The notes below the pieces were generated by a model that was not told the origin of the DNA, made no database searches, and worked only from the letters and a program-made list of their open reading frames with translations. From Deltaproteobacteria bacterium (lineage in GTDB: Bacteria > Bdellovibrionota > FAC87 > UBA2466), in assembly GCA_016196825.1 (NCBI GenBank), contig JACPWY010000001.1, forward strand, positions 1-64,000: a DNA stretch of 64,000 nucleotides, given 5' to 3'. Position numbers and translations under genes: made by a program. Positions 32,397 through 40,940 of this stretch are shown piece after piece; positions within the stretch are counted from its first letter, which is position 1; every line of letters begins with the position of its first letter.

Positions 32397-34787
32397 TCAA
32401 GTAGGGCCAGGGGCCAGCCAACTCACCAAAATAGCCAGAATTGTGTCGAGTTCCCCGGTCTTATCGAACCGAATGAGAAGATCGACGCCCTTCTGAACTC
32501 GCCCGTCCTGAATGAGACGAAGCATCCCCAAAGCACTGCGAAGATCGCCCCGCTGAGAAGCCCCCTTGAGGTCGAGCACGGCCGACCTCCAAACCTCCGC
32601 ACTTTCGTCGTGGGCAAGAGTGAGCAGCTGTGCCATTCCTCCCCGGTCTCCGAAGTCCTTAATCCAACGGAGAAGGTCCGAGTTTATCTCTGGGAGGGGC
32701 AGAAGATCGGTTCCATCCACCACAGCCCGCAGAACGGATGGAAAGGTTGGCTCCTGGTTCACTCGAACCAAGGAACGCACTAATGCCTCCGACACGCTTG
32801 GATTGGCCAAGAACCCAAGAAGAGATCGCATCGGTTCGACCCTCGCCGCTCGCCCCAGCTGCGCGAGCCGCTGAAAACCAAATCTCAAACGCTCAGGGTA
32901 CGCGAGTAACTCGACAAACGTCGGAAATCGAATTGGGGAAAGGATCTGCCACTCCGAAGTCTTCGACACGGCACTTACCAGAAGACTGAGGTCCTCATTC
33001 GAAAGCCCCTGAAGCGCGCTGTACAACCATTCAACCGTGCGTGAGTCACCCTCGGCTCGAAATCCACCGACCTTGAGAAGAACCGGAAGTCTCTCGAGAA
33101 CCTTCCCCACCCAGTCGTGCCACTCTGTCCCCGAAAATATCGATTGGACGAATTCAATATCCCTCTCGGAAAGACTCCCTATACCGCTGTCTAGAAGGAG
33201 AGATCTCAGGGCTCTCTGCGCCATTTCGAAATTGGTCTGGTCCCGAAACCAAGAAAGAGTGAGGACCAGCAGATTCGGAGTTTCGAGCGTCGACACCTTG
33301 ATCGGAAACGTCGATTCGTCGCTGCCGATCAACTCAAGAAAGACCCCAGCTGCGGAGTCGGTCAGTGCCAACGGCTTACTGAGATCGACGGATTCAATCG
33401 CACCCGTAAGAGCGTTCGTGATGGTTGCGAGCGATGGGGAGCCGGCCAGTGCGTAACTCAATCCGGCAAACTGTCCTCCCAAGATAGCGGCACTGAGTTC
33501 CTGGGAGTACTCGGCCAGCCGCAACGCCTCGAGCTTTTTCCCAATCACCGGATCGAGGCGCCAAGTTCCATCGACAAAGACCGAAATGGCCAGTTCCCAA
33601 TCGGGAATCTTGAGCGGCCTCTTCAGGAGAGAGTTCTGATACTCAGACTCGGGCAGTGCCTTCAACGACTCGGCGTTGGCCGCCGCAATCGTCTGCATCC
33701 ACTCCGTCAGAGCCAATGCGTTCATATGAAGAGCGGTCAGGCGCTCGAACTGGACCTCCTGCGGCCCCTCCGACGTCTTCGGCGTCACCACCTTCAGCCC
33801 CGTCTGAATGCTCGTAAAGAGATGACGGTAGGCTTGCGAAAACCCAGGGTCCGACCCATTCGCGATGGCCAACCATTCAACCCGCGTGAGCGGACTCCGC
33901 GCCAAGGAATCGCGAACCGCCGATTCCCCCACGGCGCGGATGCGTCGAGCAAGGAACTGATCCAACAGGCGCCGGGGAGCACTACCCCGCGAGATTGCTT
34001 TTCCCAAACGAGAAAAAAAACCGCTGCTTGGTCGATCGAGTAAGCCCAACAACTCAGAGAGCATCAGGAGATCACCTTGGGAAACCAGACTCGCAGTGTG
34101 GGTGGCGACCTCGCCCCAGACTTCGCGCCCCCGACGAGCCTCGAGTTGGCTAGCCGCTCTCATCGCGGCTGGAACCGCCTGCGACCGGGCTAGCGTAGCC
34201 AGCCAAGGCGACAGTTCGTCTTTGTGGGTCTCCAGAAAGGCGTGAAGCTCCTGGGTCAAAAGAAAGGCTTTTTCGGGCGCGAGCGGCTCGGTCGGGTGAT
34301 CGTGAAAGGTCTGCTCCACTATGAGGGATAGAGCCGGCGAGAATAGCCCCACCCAGATGGGCGCATCTGGATCCGTGACCATCGACCGCCAAAAGCTCAG
34401 AAGGCTGCCCGAGCCCTCGGCCACCTTCCATTCGTCCACACGATTCTCCCAACGCCGGAAGAGATCGGACGGCTGAGTGTCGAGAACCGTAACCAAGCCC
34501 CCCGCATCGGCGTCGCGGTACCAATGATCGGTGACAAATCCGCCCCAGGCATTCAACCGGTCGTCGGGCGCCTGCGCCGACCAATCCTTCAACCCAGGAA
34601 AATGGCCCTTGAAATTGAGGGCGCGGACTACCTCTCGCACGACCGAGGCATCGATGCGCCCTCTCAAACGGATCGAAGCTAAGACGCTCCGCTGATCCTC
34701 GGCCAACTTCGGTAGTTTGGGCCCGGTGCACCCCATTATCAGCAAGAGAGCCACAAAACCAATCGATTGCATGATGCGGCTATACAT
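32397..34787 (-). CDS. Large helical lipoprotein of unknown function
   Basis: A 796-residue product with lipoprotein signal peptide and lipobox LIMGC (about residues 16-20). The mature protein is almost entirely helical with repeated leucine-rich amphipathic helices and no cysteines to speak of, which suggests an alpha-solenoid-like scaffold in the periplasm. No family recognised. ATG 34785-34787 is used; a second ATG five codons on is possible. It lies 45 bases upstream of the 326-residue secreted protein gene and probably shares its transcript. Confidence 0.65.
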   Translation of the reverse strand: MYSRIMQSIGFVALLLIMGCTGPKLPKLAEDQRSVLASIRLRGRIDASVVREVVRALNFKGHFPGLKDWSAQAPDDRLNAWGGFVTDHWYRDADAGGLVTVLDTQPSDLFRRWENRVDEWKVAEGSGSLLSFWRSMVTDPDAPIWVGLFSPALSLIVEQTFHDHPTEPLAPEKAFLLTQELHAFLETHKDELSPWLATLARSQAVPAAMRAASQLEARRGREVWGEVATHTASLVSQGDLLMLSELLGLLDRPSSGFFSRLGKAISRGSAPRRLLDQFLARRIRAVGESAVRDSLARSPLTRVEWLAIANGSDPGFSQAYRHLFTSIQTGLKVVTPKTSEGPQEVQFERLTALHMNALALTEWMQTIAAANAESLKALPESEYQNSLLKRPLKIPDWELAISVFVDGTWRLDPVIGKKLEALRLAEYSQELSAAILGGQFAGLSYALAGSPSLATITNALTGAIESVDLSKPLALTDSAAGVFLELIGSDESTFPIKVSTLETPNLLVLTLSWFRDQTNFEMAQRALRSLLLDSGIGSLSERDIEFVQSIFSGTEWHDWVGKVLERLPVLLKVGGFRAEGDSRTVEWLYSALQGLSNEDLSLLVSAVSKTSEWQILSPIRFPTFVELLAYPERLRFGFQRLAQLGRAARVEPMRSLLGFLANPSVSEALVRSLVRVNQEPTFPSVLRAVVDGTDLLPLPEINSDLLRWIKDFGDRGGMAQLLTLAHDESAEVWRSAVLDLKGASQRGDLRSALGMLRLIQDGRVQKGVDLLIRFDKTGELDTILAILVSWLAPGPT

Positions 34788-34828
34788 AAATCCGGTCGCA
34801 CCATACCATTATCCGAGGGGCATTCCAC

Positions 34829-34879
34829 ATGCGTTTTCTCGCCGTCATCACGCTTTTCATCGCAGCTCCTTCTCTTTAG
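34829..34879 (+). CDS. Possible 16-residue signal-peptide-like micro-gene
   Basis: ATG 34829 preceded by GAGGGG and followed by 16 codons that read exactly like a signal peptide (MRFLAVITLFIAAPSL) and then TAG. It overlaps the end of the convergent patatin-like gene by 4 bases. It may be a small membrane peptide, or the remnant start of a lost secreted protein. Too short to be sure. Confidence 0.2.
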   Translation: MRFLAVITLFIAAPSL

Positions 34880-35844
34880 TGAACTAGCGCGCGCAGGGAG
34901 CGCGCGACTCGCTCGCCCTCTCGGTAGCCCGCTAAGATGGCAGTTCGCTTCGCGTTGAAATCGTTGGGAGCTTTGAAGAGTTCAATCGACGCTCGTACCT
35001 GAGCCAGCTTAAGTTGATTCCCCAGGCTTTTTCTCAATTGCGCTTGGTAGAGCCTCCGAAAGAGGGCATCCGCATTTTTTTCCCCCTCGGAAAGTGACCG
35101 CAAGTAATCATCATACATGTAGACAGCAACCACTACATTGAGGCCCCGACGGTGGGCCTCATCCACGTCGAGGCCTTGAAGCGAGGAGATCGACTGCCGA
35201 TCGGCGTCGGCTGGATAGGGGCGAAAGAGGCCGGGCACCGACATCGTTTTCAGAAGTGGCTCACGCCAGTCCCCTCGATCGAAAATTTCCGCCTCGCCAA
35301 ATTCAGTGTTGGCCGCTGAGATTACGATCGGAATCTTGCCGTCTTGAATTTCTCGCTGCTTGAACGCTCCTTCGATCAATTTCCCCAGTTTTTCGTGGGA
35401 GGCGTAATCCCGCTCATCAAAGATCGAGGCCTTATAGAAATCCTTTTCTGTGAGACGAGTAGCGAACCATTCCAATTCGTGAATCGATGGCAGAAAGGCC
35501 TTGCCGAGAACAAAGAGAGTCGGCCATCCCGTTGTCACAATGAGATCGATCTTGATCTTTTCTTCCTGCAATTTCTTGAGAAGCCCCACCGTGGCAAAAC
35601 TGGCCACTCCCGCACCGCCGAGAACCAGCGCCACCCGCGGCACCTCTTCCACTCTGGGTGGAGGTGGAGTCTCAGTCGGCTTGGGGTACGAAGGAATGAT
35701 CAGCTCTTCCGGATGAACCGGCGTCTTGTTCTGCGCAGACTCCCAAGGCCCCGGCTCCACACGATGGGGCCGGTGGCCGCAAGCCGAAACCAAGAAGATT
35801 CCGCTCAACAGAAGAAAACGAATTCGCCGGGGGGTCAAAATCAT
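34876..35844 (-). CDS. Patatin-like lipoprotein lacking catalytic residues
   Basis: A 322-residue lipoprotein (lipobox VSAC about residue 19) with a Pro-rich linker and a patatin-type fold: the glycine-rich oxyanion region LVLGGAGVASFATVGLLKKL is clear, followed by IDLIVTTGWPT where active patatins have GxSxG. The serine is replaced, and the later DG(G/A) motif is also missing (GLDVDEAHRRGLNVVVAVY). It is therefore probably a non-catalytic relative, tethered to a membrane. ATG 35842-35844 is chosen to place the signal peptide at the N-terminus. It follows tlyA by 13 bases. Confidence 0.75.
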   Translation of the reverse strand: MILTPRRIRFLLLSGIFLVSACGHRPHRVEPGPWESAQNKTPVHPEELIIPSYPKPTETPPPPRVEEVPRVALVLGGAGVASFATVGLLKKLQEEKIKIDLIVTTGWPTLFVLGKAFLPSIHELEWFATRLTEKDFYKASIFDERDYASHEKLGKLIEGAFKQREIQDGKIPIVISAANTEFGEAEIFDRGDWREPLLKTMSVPGLFRPYPADADRQSISSLQGLDVDEAHRRGLNVVVAVYMYDDYLRSLSEGEKNADALFRRLYQAQLRKSLGNQLKLAQVRASIELFKAPNDFNAKRTAILAGYREGERVARSLRALVH

Positions 35845-35857
35845 GGCGCTCATCATA

Positions 35858-36589
35858 TCAGACCACGCGGTAATGGATGAGGTACTCGGTATTTCCGCTT
35901 CTTTTTCCCAAGATGGGGGATGGGATGGGTGCGCTCGCCTCCTGAAGACCCGAGGCGGCAAGGCAACCCTTCATCGCCGCCAACGAGGCCTGAATAGCAA
36001 CCTCATCCGTAACAACGCCACCCTTTCTCACAAACTTTGGCTCGACCTCGAACTGTGGTTTAAACAGACAGATCCACTCAGGCACCCTCAGCTCCCTCTG
36101 CACATTCGGGATCACAGCGGCCAGAGAGATAAACGAGAGATCAGCCACCGCAAGATCGATCGTTTCGCCCAGATCGCTGCGCTTCATATGACGAGCATTG
36201 GTTCGCTCCTTCAGAACCACCCGCGGATCATGCCTCAGCTTCGCATCCAAAATTCCGTATCCCACATCGACAGCGATAATTCTCCGAGCCCCCGTTTGGA
36301 GGAGGCAGTCAGTAAAACCCCCCGTCGAGCATCCCAAATCCAAACAGGTTTTCCCCGTCACAACCAGGCCAAACGCCTCCAACGCGTGGAGAAGCTTGAG
36401 TCCCCCACGACTCACAAAAGGAATCGCCGGCGCTGCCACTTCGATCGCGATGGTCTCTTTTACGGACAGGCCGGCCTTATCCAGGCGTCTTCCATCCGAG
36501 AAGACCCTTCCGGCCAAAACAAGCGCCTCCGCCTCTTTTCGAGAAGCGGCGAGCCCTTTTTGAACCATCAGTTCATCCAATCGAATCAT
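35858..36589 (-). CDS. tlyA: TlyA-family rRNA 2'-O-methyltransferase
   Basis: A 243-residue RNA methyltransferase with an N-terminal S4 RNA-binding domain (RLDELMVQKGLAASRKEAE) and an FtsJ/Rossmann domain with the SAM motif CLDLGCSTGGFTDCLL (about 82-97) and VAVDVGYG-like AVDVGYGILD. TlyA enzymes methylate ribosomal RNA cytidines; some are called hemolysins. Divergent from the Cache-like gene, starts 18 bases apart. Confidence 0.92.
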   Translation of the reverse strand: MIRLDELMVQKGLAASRKEAEALVLAGRVFSDGRRLDKAGLSVKETIAIEVAAPAIPFVSRGGLKLLHALEAFGLVVTGKTCLDLGCSTGGFTDCLLQTGARRIIAVDVGYGILDAKLRHDPRVVLKERTNARHMKRSDLGETIDLAVADLSFISLAAVIPNVQRELRVPEWICLFKPQFEVEPKFVRKGGVVTDEVAIQASLAAMKGCLAASGLQEASAPIPSPILGKRSGNTEYLIHYRVV

Positions 36590-36607
36590 CGTGCTAGAGT
36601 CCCGCGC

Positions 36608-37699
36608 ATGAAGAACCAGGCCCGTCCATGGCTCTTTTTGCTGCTCACGGCCCCCGTGCCGCTGATATTGTTTGGAGTGTTAGCCTACCGCTGGTACGTA
36701 CGCCAGACCGATTCCACCCGAGTCACCCGCCACCTCATCCAGCGCCAAAACACCGTAATCGCTACCGATGCTAACGAAGTTGCTAGACAGGTGACGAGCC
36801 TCCTAGTTCGATCCACTGAGACCATTCGATCGTTACCCCTAGTTCGCGCGGAAATTGCCGTCTGGTCGGCGTTTCGAATCATTCATCAAAGCCCTATCGC
36901 CGAATGGAACGGCACCAGCCACACGATTGAGCGCCGAACGATCCCTCTCTTCTCACAAGTTTCGCGCTGGACCGAAGGGGGAGATGAGGACATCCGAATC
37001 GATGAATCCACCAAGCCCCCCTTGAGAAAATTCACGAACTGCGACGTTCGCTTAGCCTGCGATCGAGCCCTCTTGCACACACTCACCTCCGCACCGGACA
37101 AGACCGTTCGTTTCGGCAGATTGCTTCGCCCCTACACTCCGCTCGCGGGACCAGACGACGCGCGCCAAGCGGCTATTTGGATCGGCTACCGGGACGGTGG
37201 CCACATCTACACCGGCGCCATGGACTATCGCCACCTGAAAAGCCTCATTCTCTCCCCCATTTTTCCCTATGACCCCTTGGGGGATCCTCTCGAGGCCTAT
37301 CGAAACGGGAACTATACCTTCGTGGTGGATATTGAATCCACTGTCCTAGTCCACCCCAAGCATTGGCACGTAGCCGGACTGCAGCGCGAGACGGGAGCGC
37401 CCATCCCTCCGATGGAATACGATTCGGATGAGGGCACTCACCCCCTCAACATTGCCCGCTACCAGGGCACTACCCTCAAGAGCTTCTTCGATCACCTTCT
37501 CCAACACTCGCTTCGGATTAAAACGGTCGATATCTTTCCCGCCTCCAACCTGAAGGGAACCCACCGTGTGATTGCGACCGCCCCGGTCCTCTTTGAAGAT
37601 GCGCAGTTTCGGGCAGGCGGAGTTTTCGGCTACGTCATCGCCGGCTGCAACAACGAGTATTACGAAGAGCCGAAAGAAAAATCCGTTCCGTATTATTAG
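36608..37699 (+). CDS. Membrane-anchored Cache-like sensory protein without output domain
   Basis: A 363-residue protein with one N-terminal transmembrane helix (PWLFLLLTAPVPLILFGVLA), then a long helix with many polar residues and a mixed alpha/beta extracytoplasmic region resembling a dCache ligand-binding domain (WIGYRDGGHIYTGAMDYR, FVVDIESTVLVHPKHWHVAG). No second transmembrane helix, HAMP, kinase or methyl-accepting region follows, so it ends in the periplasm. ATG 36608 is chosen. The Cache assignment rests on overall pattern and is tentative. Confidence 0.6.
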   Translation: MKNQARPWLFLLLTAPVPLILFGVLAYRWYVRQTDSTRVTRHLIQRQNTVIATDANEVARQVTSLLVRSTETIRSLPLVRAEIAVWSAFRIIHQSPIAEWNGTSHTIERRTIPLFSQVSRWTEGGDEDIRIDESTKPPLRKFTNCDVRLACDRALLHTLTSAPDKTVRFGRLLRPYTPLAGPDDARQAAIWIGYRDGGHIYTGAMDYRHLKSLILSPIFPYDPLGDPLEAYRNGNYTFVVDIESTVLVHPKHWHVAGLQRETGAPIPPMEYDSDEGTHPLNIARYQGTTLKSFFDHLLQHSLRIKTVDIFPASNLKGTHRVIATAPVLFEDAQFRAGGVFGYVIAGCNNEYYEEPKEKSVPYY

Positions 37700-37703
37700 G
37701 CTC

Positions 37704-39656
37704 TTAGTGGGGGAGTAGCCGCTCATCCTGAAAAGAGGAGGGCTGCTGACGCGCAAGCACTGGAGTCTGAGTTGTCGTCTCAAGCTTTTTGAGAATCCGA
37801 ACAACAATTCCGTTTCCATCCAACCCGGTCATCTCACGCTGGAGCTTGGGACTCGCGTGCTCGACAAAGGTGTCGGGCATTCCGATCACGAGAGCGGGCT
37901 TGAGCAGATTTTCCTCGGCCATGAATTCCAGCACAGCCGCTCCGAATCCCCCGGCGGCCGCATTCTCCTCGACCGTGACAACCAACCCCGCTCGTTCCAC
38001 CCAATCTCTGAGTAGCAAGGTATCTAAGGGCTTCACGAAACGAGCGTTGATAATTCCCACTTTAAGGCCGCGATCCCTCAAAATCCGAACCGCGTCCAAT
38101 CCCGATTGGACCGCGTAGCCAATGCCGATGATGAGAACGTCGAGCTCATCCCCATCCGCCGAGAGCAGCTCACCCCTACCAATGGGAAAGGAGATGAGCT
38201 CCCGGTCCATCGGCACCCCCACAACCTCGCCCCTCGGATAGCGTAGGGCGATCGGTCCTCGACGATAATCCACGGATGTCTTCAACATGTGCTGAAGTTC
38301 GTTCTCGTCCTTCGGCGCCATCAAGACCATGTTCGGTACTGTTCTCAAGTACGTCAGATCAAAGGCCCCTTGGTGGGTGGCGCCGTCTGCGCCAACCAGT
38401 CCACCGCGATCCATGGCAAAGATCACTGGAAGATTCTGCAGGGCTACGTCGTGAATCACCTGATCATAAGCCCGCTGCAAAAATGTAGAGTAGATGGCGG
38501 CCACGGGGCGAAAGCCCTCCGTCGCAAGCCCCGCCGCAAAAAGAACCGCGTGCCCCTCGGCGATCCCAACGTCATAGAACTGATGCGGAATCTCCATTTG
38601 AAACTTATTGAGCCCCGTTCCGCTCGGCATCGCTGCCGTGATCGCCACAACCCGCGGGTCTTCCTTGGCCAACCGGATCATGGTGTCCGCGAAAATATCC
38701 TGGTAGTTGGGGCGCTTTGGCGGAGAGCTCTTGATCCCATCTTCCACCTTGAAGGCCGTCACCCCGTGGTACTTGATCGGCAGCTGCTCGGCGAGAGAGT
38801 AACCCTTACCCTTCGTGGTGAGCGCGTGGATGAGAAATGGACCGCCCTCAATCCCTTCCGACTTCACGAACTCGAAGGTCTCCACAAGCGCCTTCACGTC
38901 ATGCCCGTCGATAGGCCCGAGATAGCGAAAGCCAAAGCACTCAAAAAGCATTCCTGGTGTAAATGCGTTCTTCAGTGAACGCCGAATCTTCCCCGCCAGG
39001 TGAGCCCCCCGTTCGGACACACTCGAGATCAGATCTCTCATATCCCGACGGAGTCGGTTATAGCCCGGATGCTTCTGGGCCTCGTTGATGAACTTCGCCA
39101 GAGCCCCCACGTTGGGATCGATCGACATCTCATTATCGTTGAAAATGACGGCGAGATTCTTCGCGGGAATGTGGCCGGCGTTATTCATTGCCTCGTAAAC
39201 AAGCCCGCCAGTCAGGGAACCATCGCCGATCACAGCGAGCGCCCAGTTCGGCACGCCCTTGTGCCGCATTCCTTCAGCGATGCCGAGTGCCGACGAAATA
39301 GAGGTGCTCGCATGGCCGGCGCCAAAGGGATCGAACTCACTTTCGTTTCGGCAGGTGAAACCGCTCAGACCATCAAACTGTCGAATGGTATCGAACCGAT
39401 CTTTTCTGCCCGTCAAGACCTTGTGGCCATAGGCCTGATGGCCGACGTCCCAGACCACGCGGTCCCGAGGAGTGTCGAAAACATAGTGAATAGCGACGGT
39501 CAGCTCTACGGTCCCCAGATTGGAAGCCAGGTGGCCACCCTTCTCCGAGACCACCCGCAGGAGAAACTCCCGGAGCTCATCACAGATCTCCGGCAGCGCC
39601 TTTTTGGGCAAAAGACGAAGCTGTTCCGGAGAATGAATTTGATCGAGATATTTCAA
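37704..39656 (-). CDS. dxs: 1-deoxy-D-xylulose-5-phosphate synthase Dxs
   Basis: A 650-residue thiamine-diphosphate enzyme making DXP from pyruvate and glyceraldehyde-3-phosphate, the first MEP-pathway step. Features: VAIHYVFDTPRDRVVWDVGHQAYGHK opening in part, the TPP motif GDGSLTGG with NDN-type FNDNEMSI, and the transketolase C region DRGGLVGADGATHQGAFDL. The start overlaps ispA by 4 bases. The C-terminus is slightly extended and hydrophilic. Confidence 0.96.
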   Translation of the reverse strand: MKYLDQIHSPEQLRLLPKKALPEICDELREFLLRVVSEKGGHLASNLGTVELTVAIHYVFDTPRDRVVWDVGHQAYGHKVLTGRKDRFDTIRQFDGLSGFTCRNESEFDPFGAGHASTSISSALGIAEGMRHKGVPNWALAVIGDGSLTGGLVYEAMNNAGHIPAKNLAVIFNDNEMSIDPNVGALAKFINEAQKHPGYNRLRRDMRDLISSVSERGAHLAGKIRRSLKNAFTPGMLFECFGFRYLGPIDGHDVKALVETFEFVKSEGIEGGPFLIHALTTKGKGYSLAEQLPIKYHGVTAFKVEDGIKSSPPKRPNYQDIFADTMIRLAKEDPRVVAITAAMPSGTGLNKFQMEIPHQFYDVGIAEGHAVLFAAGLATEGFRPVAAIYSTFLQRAYDQVIHDVALQNLPVIFAMDRGGLVGADGATHQGAFDLTYLRTVPNMVLMAPKDENELQHMLKTSVDYRRGPIALRYPRGEVVGVPMDRELISFPIGRGELLSADGDELDVLIIGIGYAVQSGLDAVRILRDRGLKVGIINARFVKPLDTLLLRDWVERAGLVVTVEENAAAGGFGAAVLEFMAEENLLKPALVIGMPDTFVEHASPKLQREMTGLDGNGIVVRILKKLETTTQTPVLARQQPSSFQDERLLPH

Positions 39657-40543
39657 GCCTTCCTCGACCGAATGAACTCTGCGATGCGAACTAAAGGCTC
39701 GGCCCGTGCGCCGTCGTTCTTGACGCCCGAAACGGCGCTATCAATTAGGCGATTGAGTTTGTCTCGCGTCTCGGCCGGGCTCATCAAGTGAACATAGCTT
39801 GGTTTGGGCTTTTTTCTTGGACCCCGCGCGTAACGAAACGCCTGCTCGGAATCCAGGAGATCATCCGATATTTGAAAAGCCAAGCCGACAGCCTCGCCAT
39901 AGCGACGAAGCCTTTGCACCGTTTCCGGCGGCGCTCCCATGAGCTTCGCCGGCATTAACACCGACATCAGGATCATGGCGCCCGTCTTGTGAATATGAAT
40001 AAACTCGAGCTCAGGGAGCGTCAGCGCACTCTCGGCCGATGTCACATCGAGGAGCTGCCCCCCCACCATCCCGCGAATCCCGGAGTGATGAACCAGAAGT
40101 TCAAATCCATCGAGAATGCGATCGCTGGTGAACGCTTTTTCTTCTCGGAGCAGCGCCATCTGACCAAAAGCCTCAGTGAGCAAACTGTCGCCGGTGAGGA
40201 GAGCGACAGGCTCGGTGTATCGACGATGGCTCGAGGGCTTTCCACGCCTAACATCATCGTCATCCATCGCGGGCAGATCGTCGTGGATCAAAGAATAGGT
40301 GTGAATGTACTCAATCGCGCAGGCCGCCGGCATCACTGAATCGGGATTACCCCCCAGATACTCCGTAGAAGCGATGCAGAGCAGAGGGCGCAGCCGCTTG
40401 CCACCGCTCTCGAGGCTATAGGTCATGGAATCAATGAGCGTCACGAGACGCTGGGAGATACCCTCGCGGTATCGGCGAAGACTATTCAGAATATACGAAT
40501 CAATTTTCTTAACTTTGCCCTGACTGTATTGCTCGAATGTCAC
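39653..40543 (-). CDS. ispA: Polyprenyl (farnesyl/geranyl) diphosphate synthase IspA
   Basis: A 296-residue trans-prenyltransferase extending allylic diphosphates with IPP. First Asp-rich motif LIHDDLPAMDDDD (about 86-98), second FQISDDLLD (about 221-229), plus GGKRLRP. Operon order xseB-ispA-dxs is a widespread bacterial arrangement. It starts 19 bases after the xseB stop. Confidence 0.95.
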   Translation of the reverse strand: MTFEQYSQGKVKKIDSYILNSLRRYREGISQRLVTLIDSMTYSLESGGKRLRPLLCIASTEYLGGNPDSVMPAACAIEYIHTYSLIHDDLPAMDDDDVRRGKPSSHRRYTEPVALLTGDSLLTEAFGQMALLREEKAFTSDRILDGFELLVHHSGIRGMVGGQLLDVTSAESALTLPELEFIHIHKTGAMILMSVLMPAKLMGAPPETVQRLRRYGEAVGLAFQISDDLLDSEQAFRYARGPRKKPKPSYVHLMSPAETRDKLNRLIDSAVSGVKNDGARAEPLVRIAEFIRSRKA

Positions 40544-40561
40544 GACAAAGACCTCGCGAAA

Positions 40562-40798
40562 CTACACGGGCGTTGCGGGGGATTCAAAAGGAACCGTTTT
40601 GAGGGAGCCATCGCCATCAGCCACCAGAAGTTCGACCTTACGTTCCACCTCCTCAAGCTGGCGCAGACAGTCCCTGGAAAGGGCGATACCCTTCTCAAAA
40701 GCCTTGAGCTGGGTGTCGAGGGGCTTATCCCCCTTTTCAAGATCTTGAATAATCTTCTCAATCTCCTTCAAGGAGCCTTCGAAGTTGTTTTCGGCCAT
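40562..40798 (-). CDS. xseB: Exodeoxyribonuclease VII small subunit XseB
   Basis: A 78-residue helical subunit; family blocks FEGSLKEIEKIIQDLEKGDKPL and KGIALSRDCLRQLEEVERKV. ATG 40796-40798 gives the usual length; longer in-frame starts to 40837 would add residues not found in the family. The large subunit is not in this window. Confidence 0.92.
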   Translation of the reverse strand: MAENNFEGSLKEIEKIIQDLEKGDKPLDTQLKAFEKGIALSRDCLRQLEEVERKVELLVADGDGSLKTVPFESPATPV

Positions 40799-40867
40799 AG
40801 GGGTTAAACGATAGGAGACTGAAGGATCGGGTGTCAACCCGGAATCAAGCTAAACACTTGAACAAAA

Positions 40868-40897
40868 TTGACAAAGTGGGCGCCCCCCTTCTATTTT
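40868..40897 (+). promoter_or_regulatory. Sigma-70 promoter of the liv operon
   Basis: A perfect -35 TTGACA (40868-40873) is followed after 18 bases by -10 TATTTT (40892-40897), about 44 bases before the livK start codon. Confidence 0.65.
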
Positions 40898-40940
40898 TCA
40901 CACGAGACTTGTTCGTTTCGGAACTACGGGGGACCAACTT

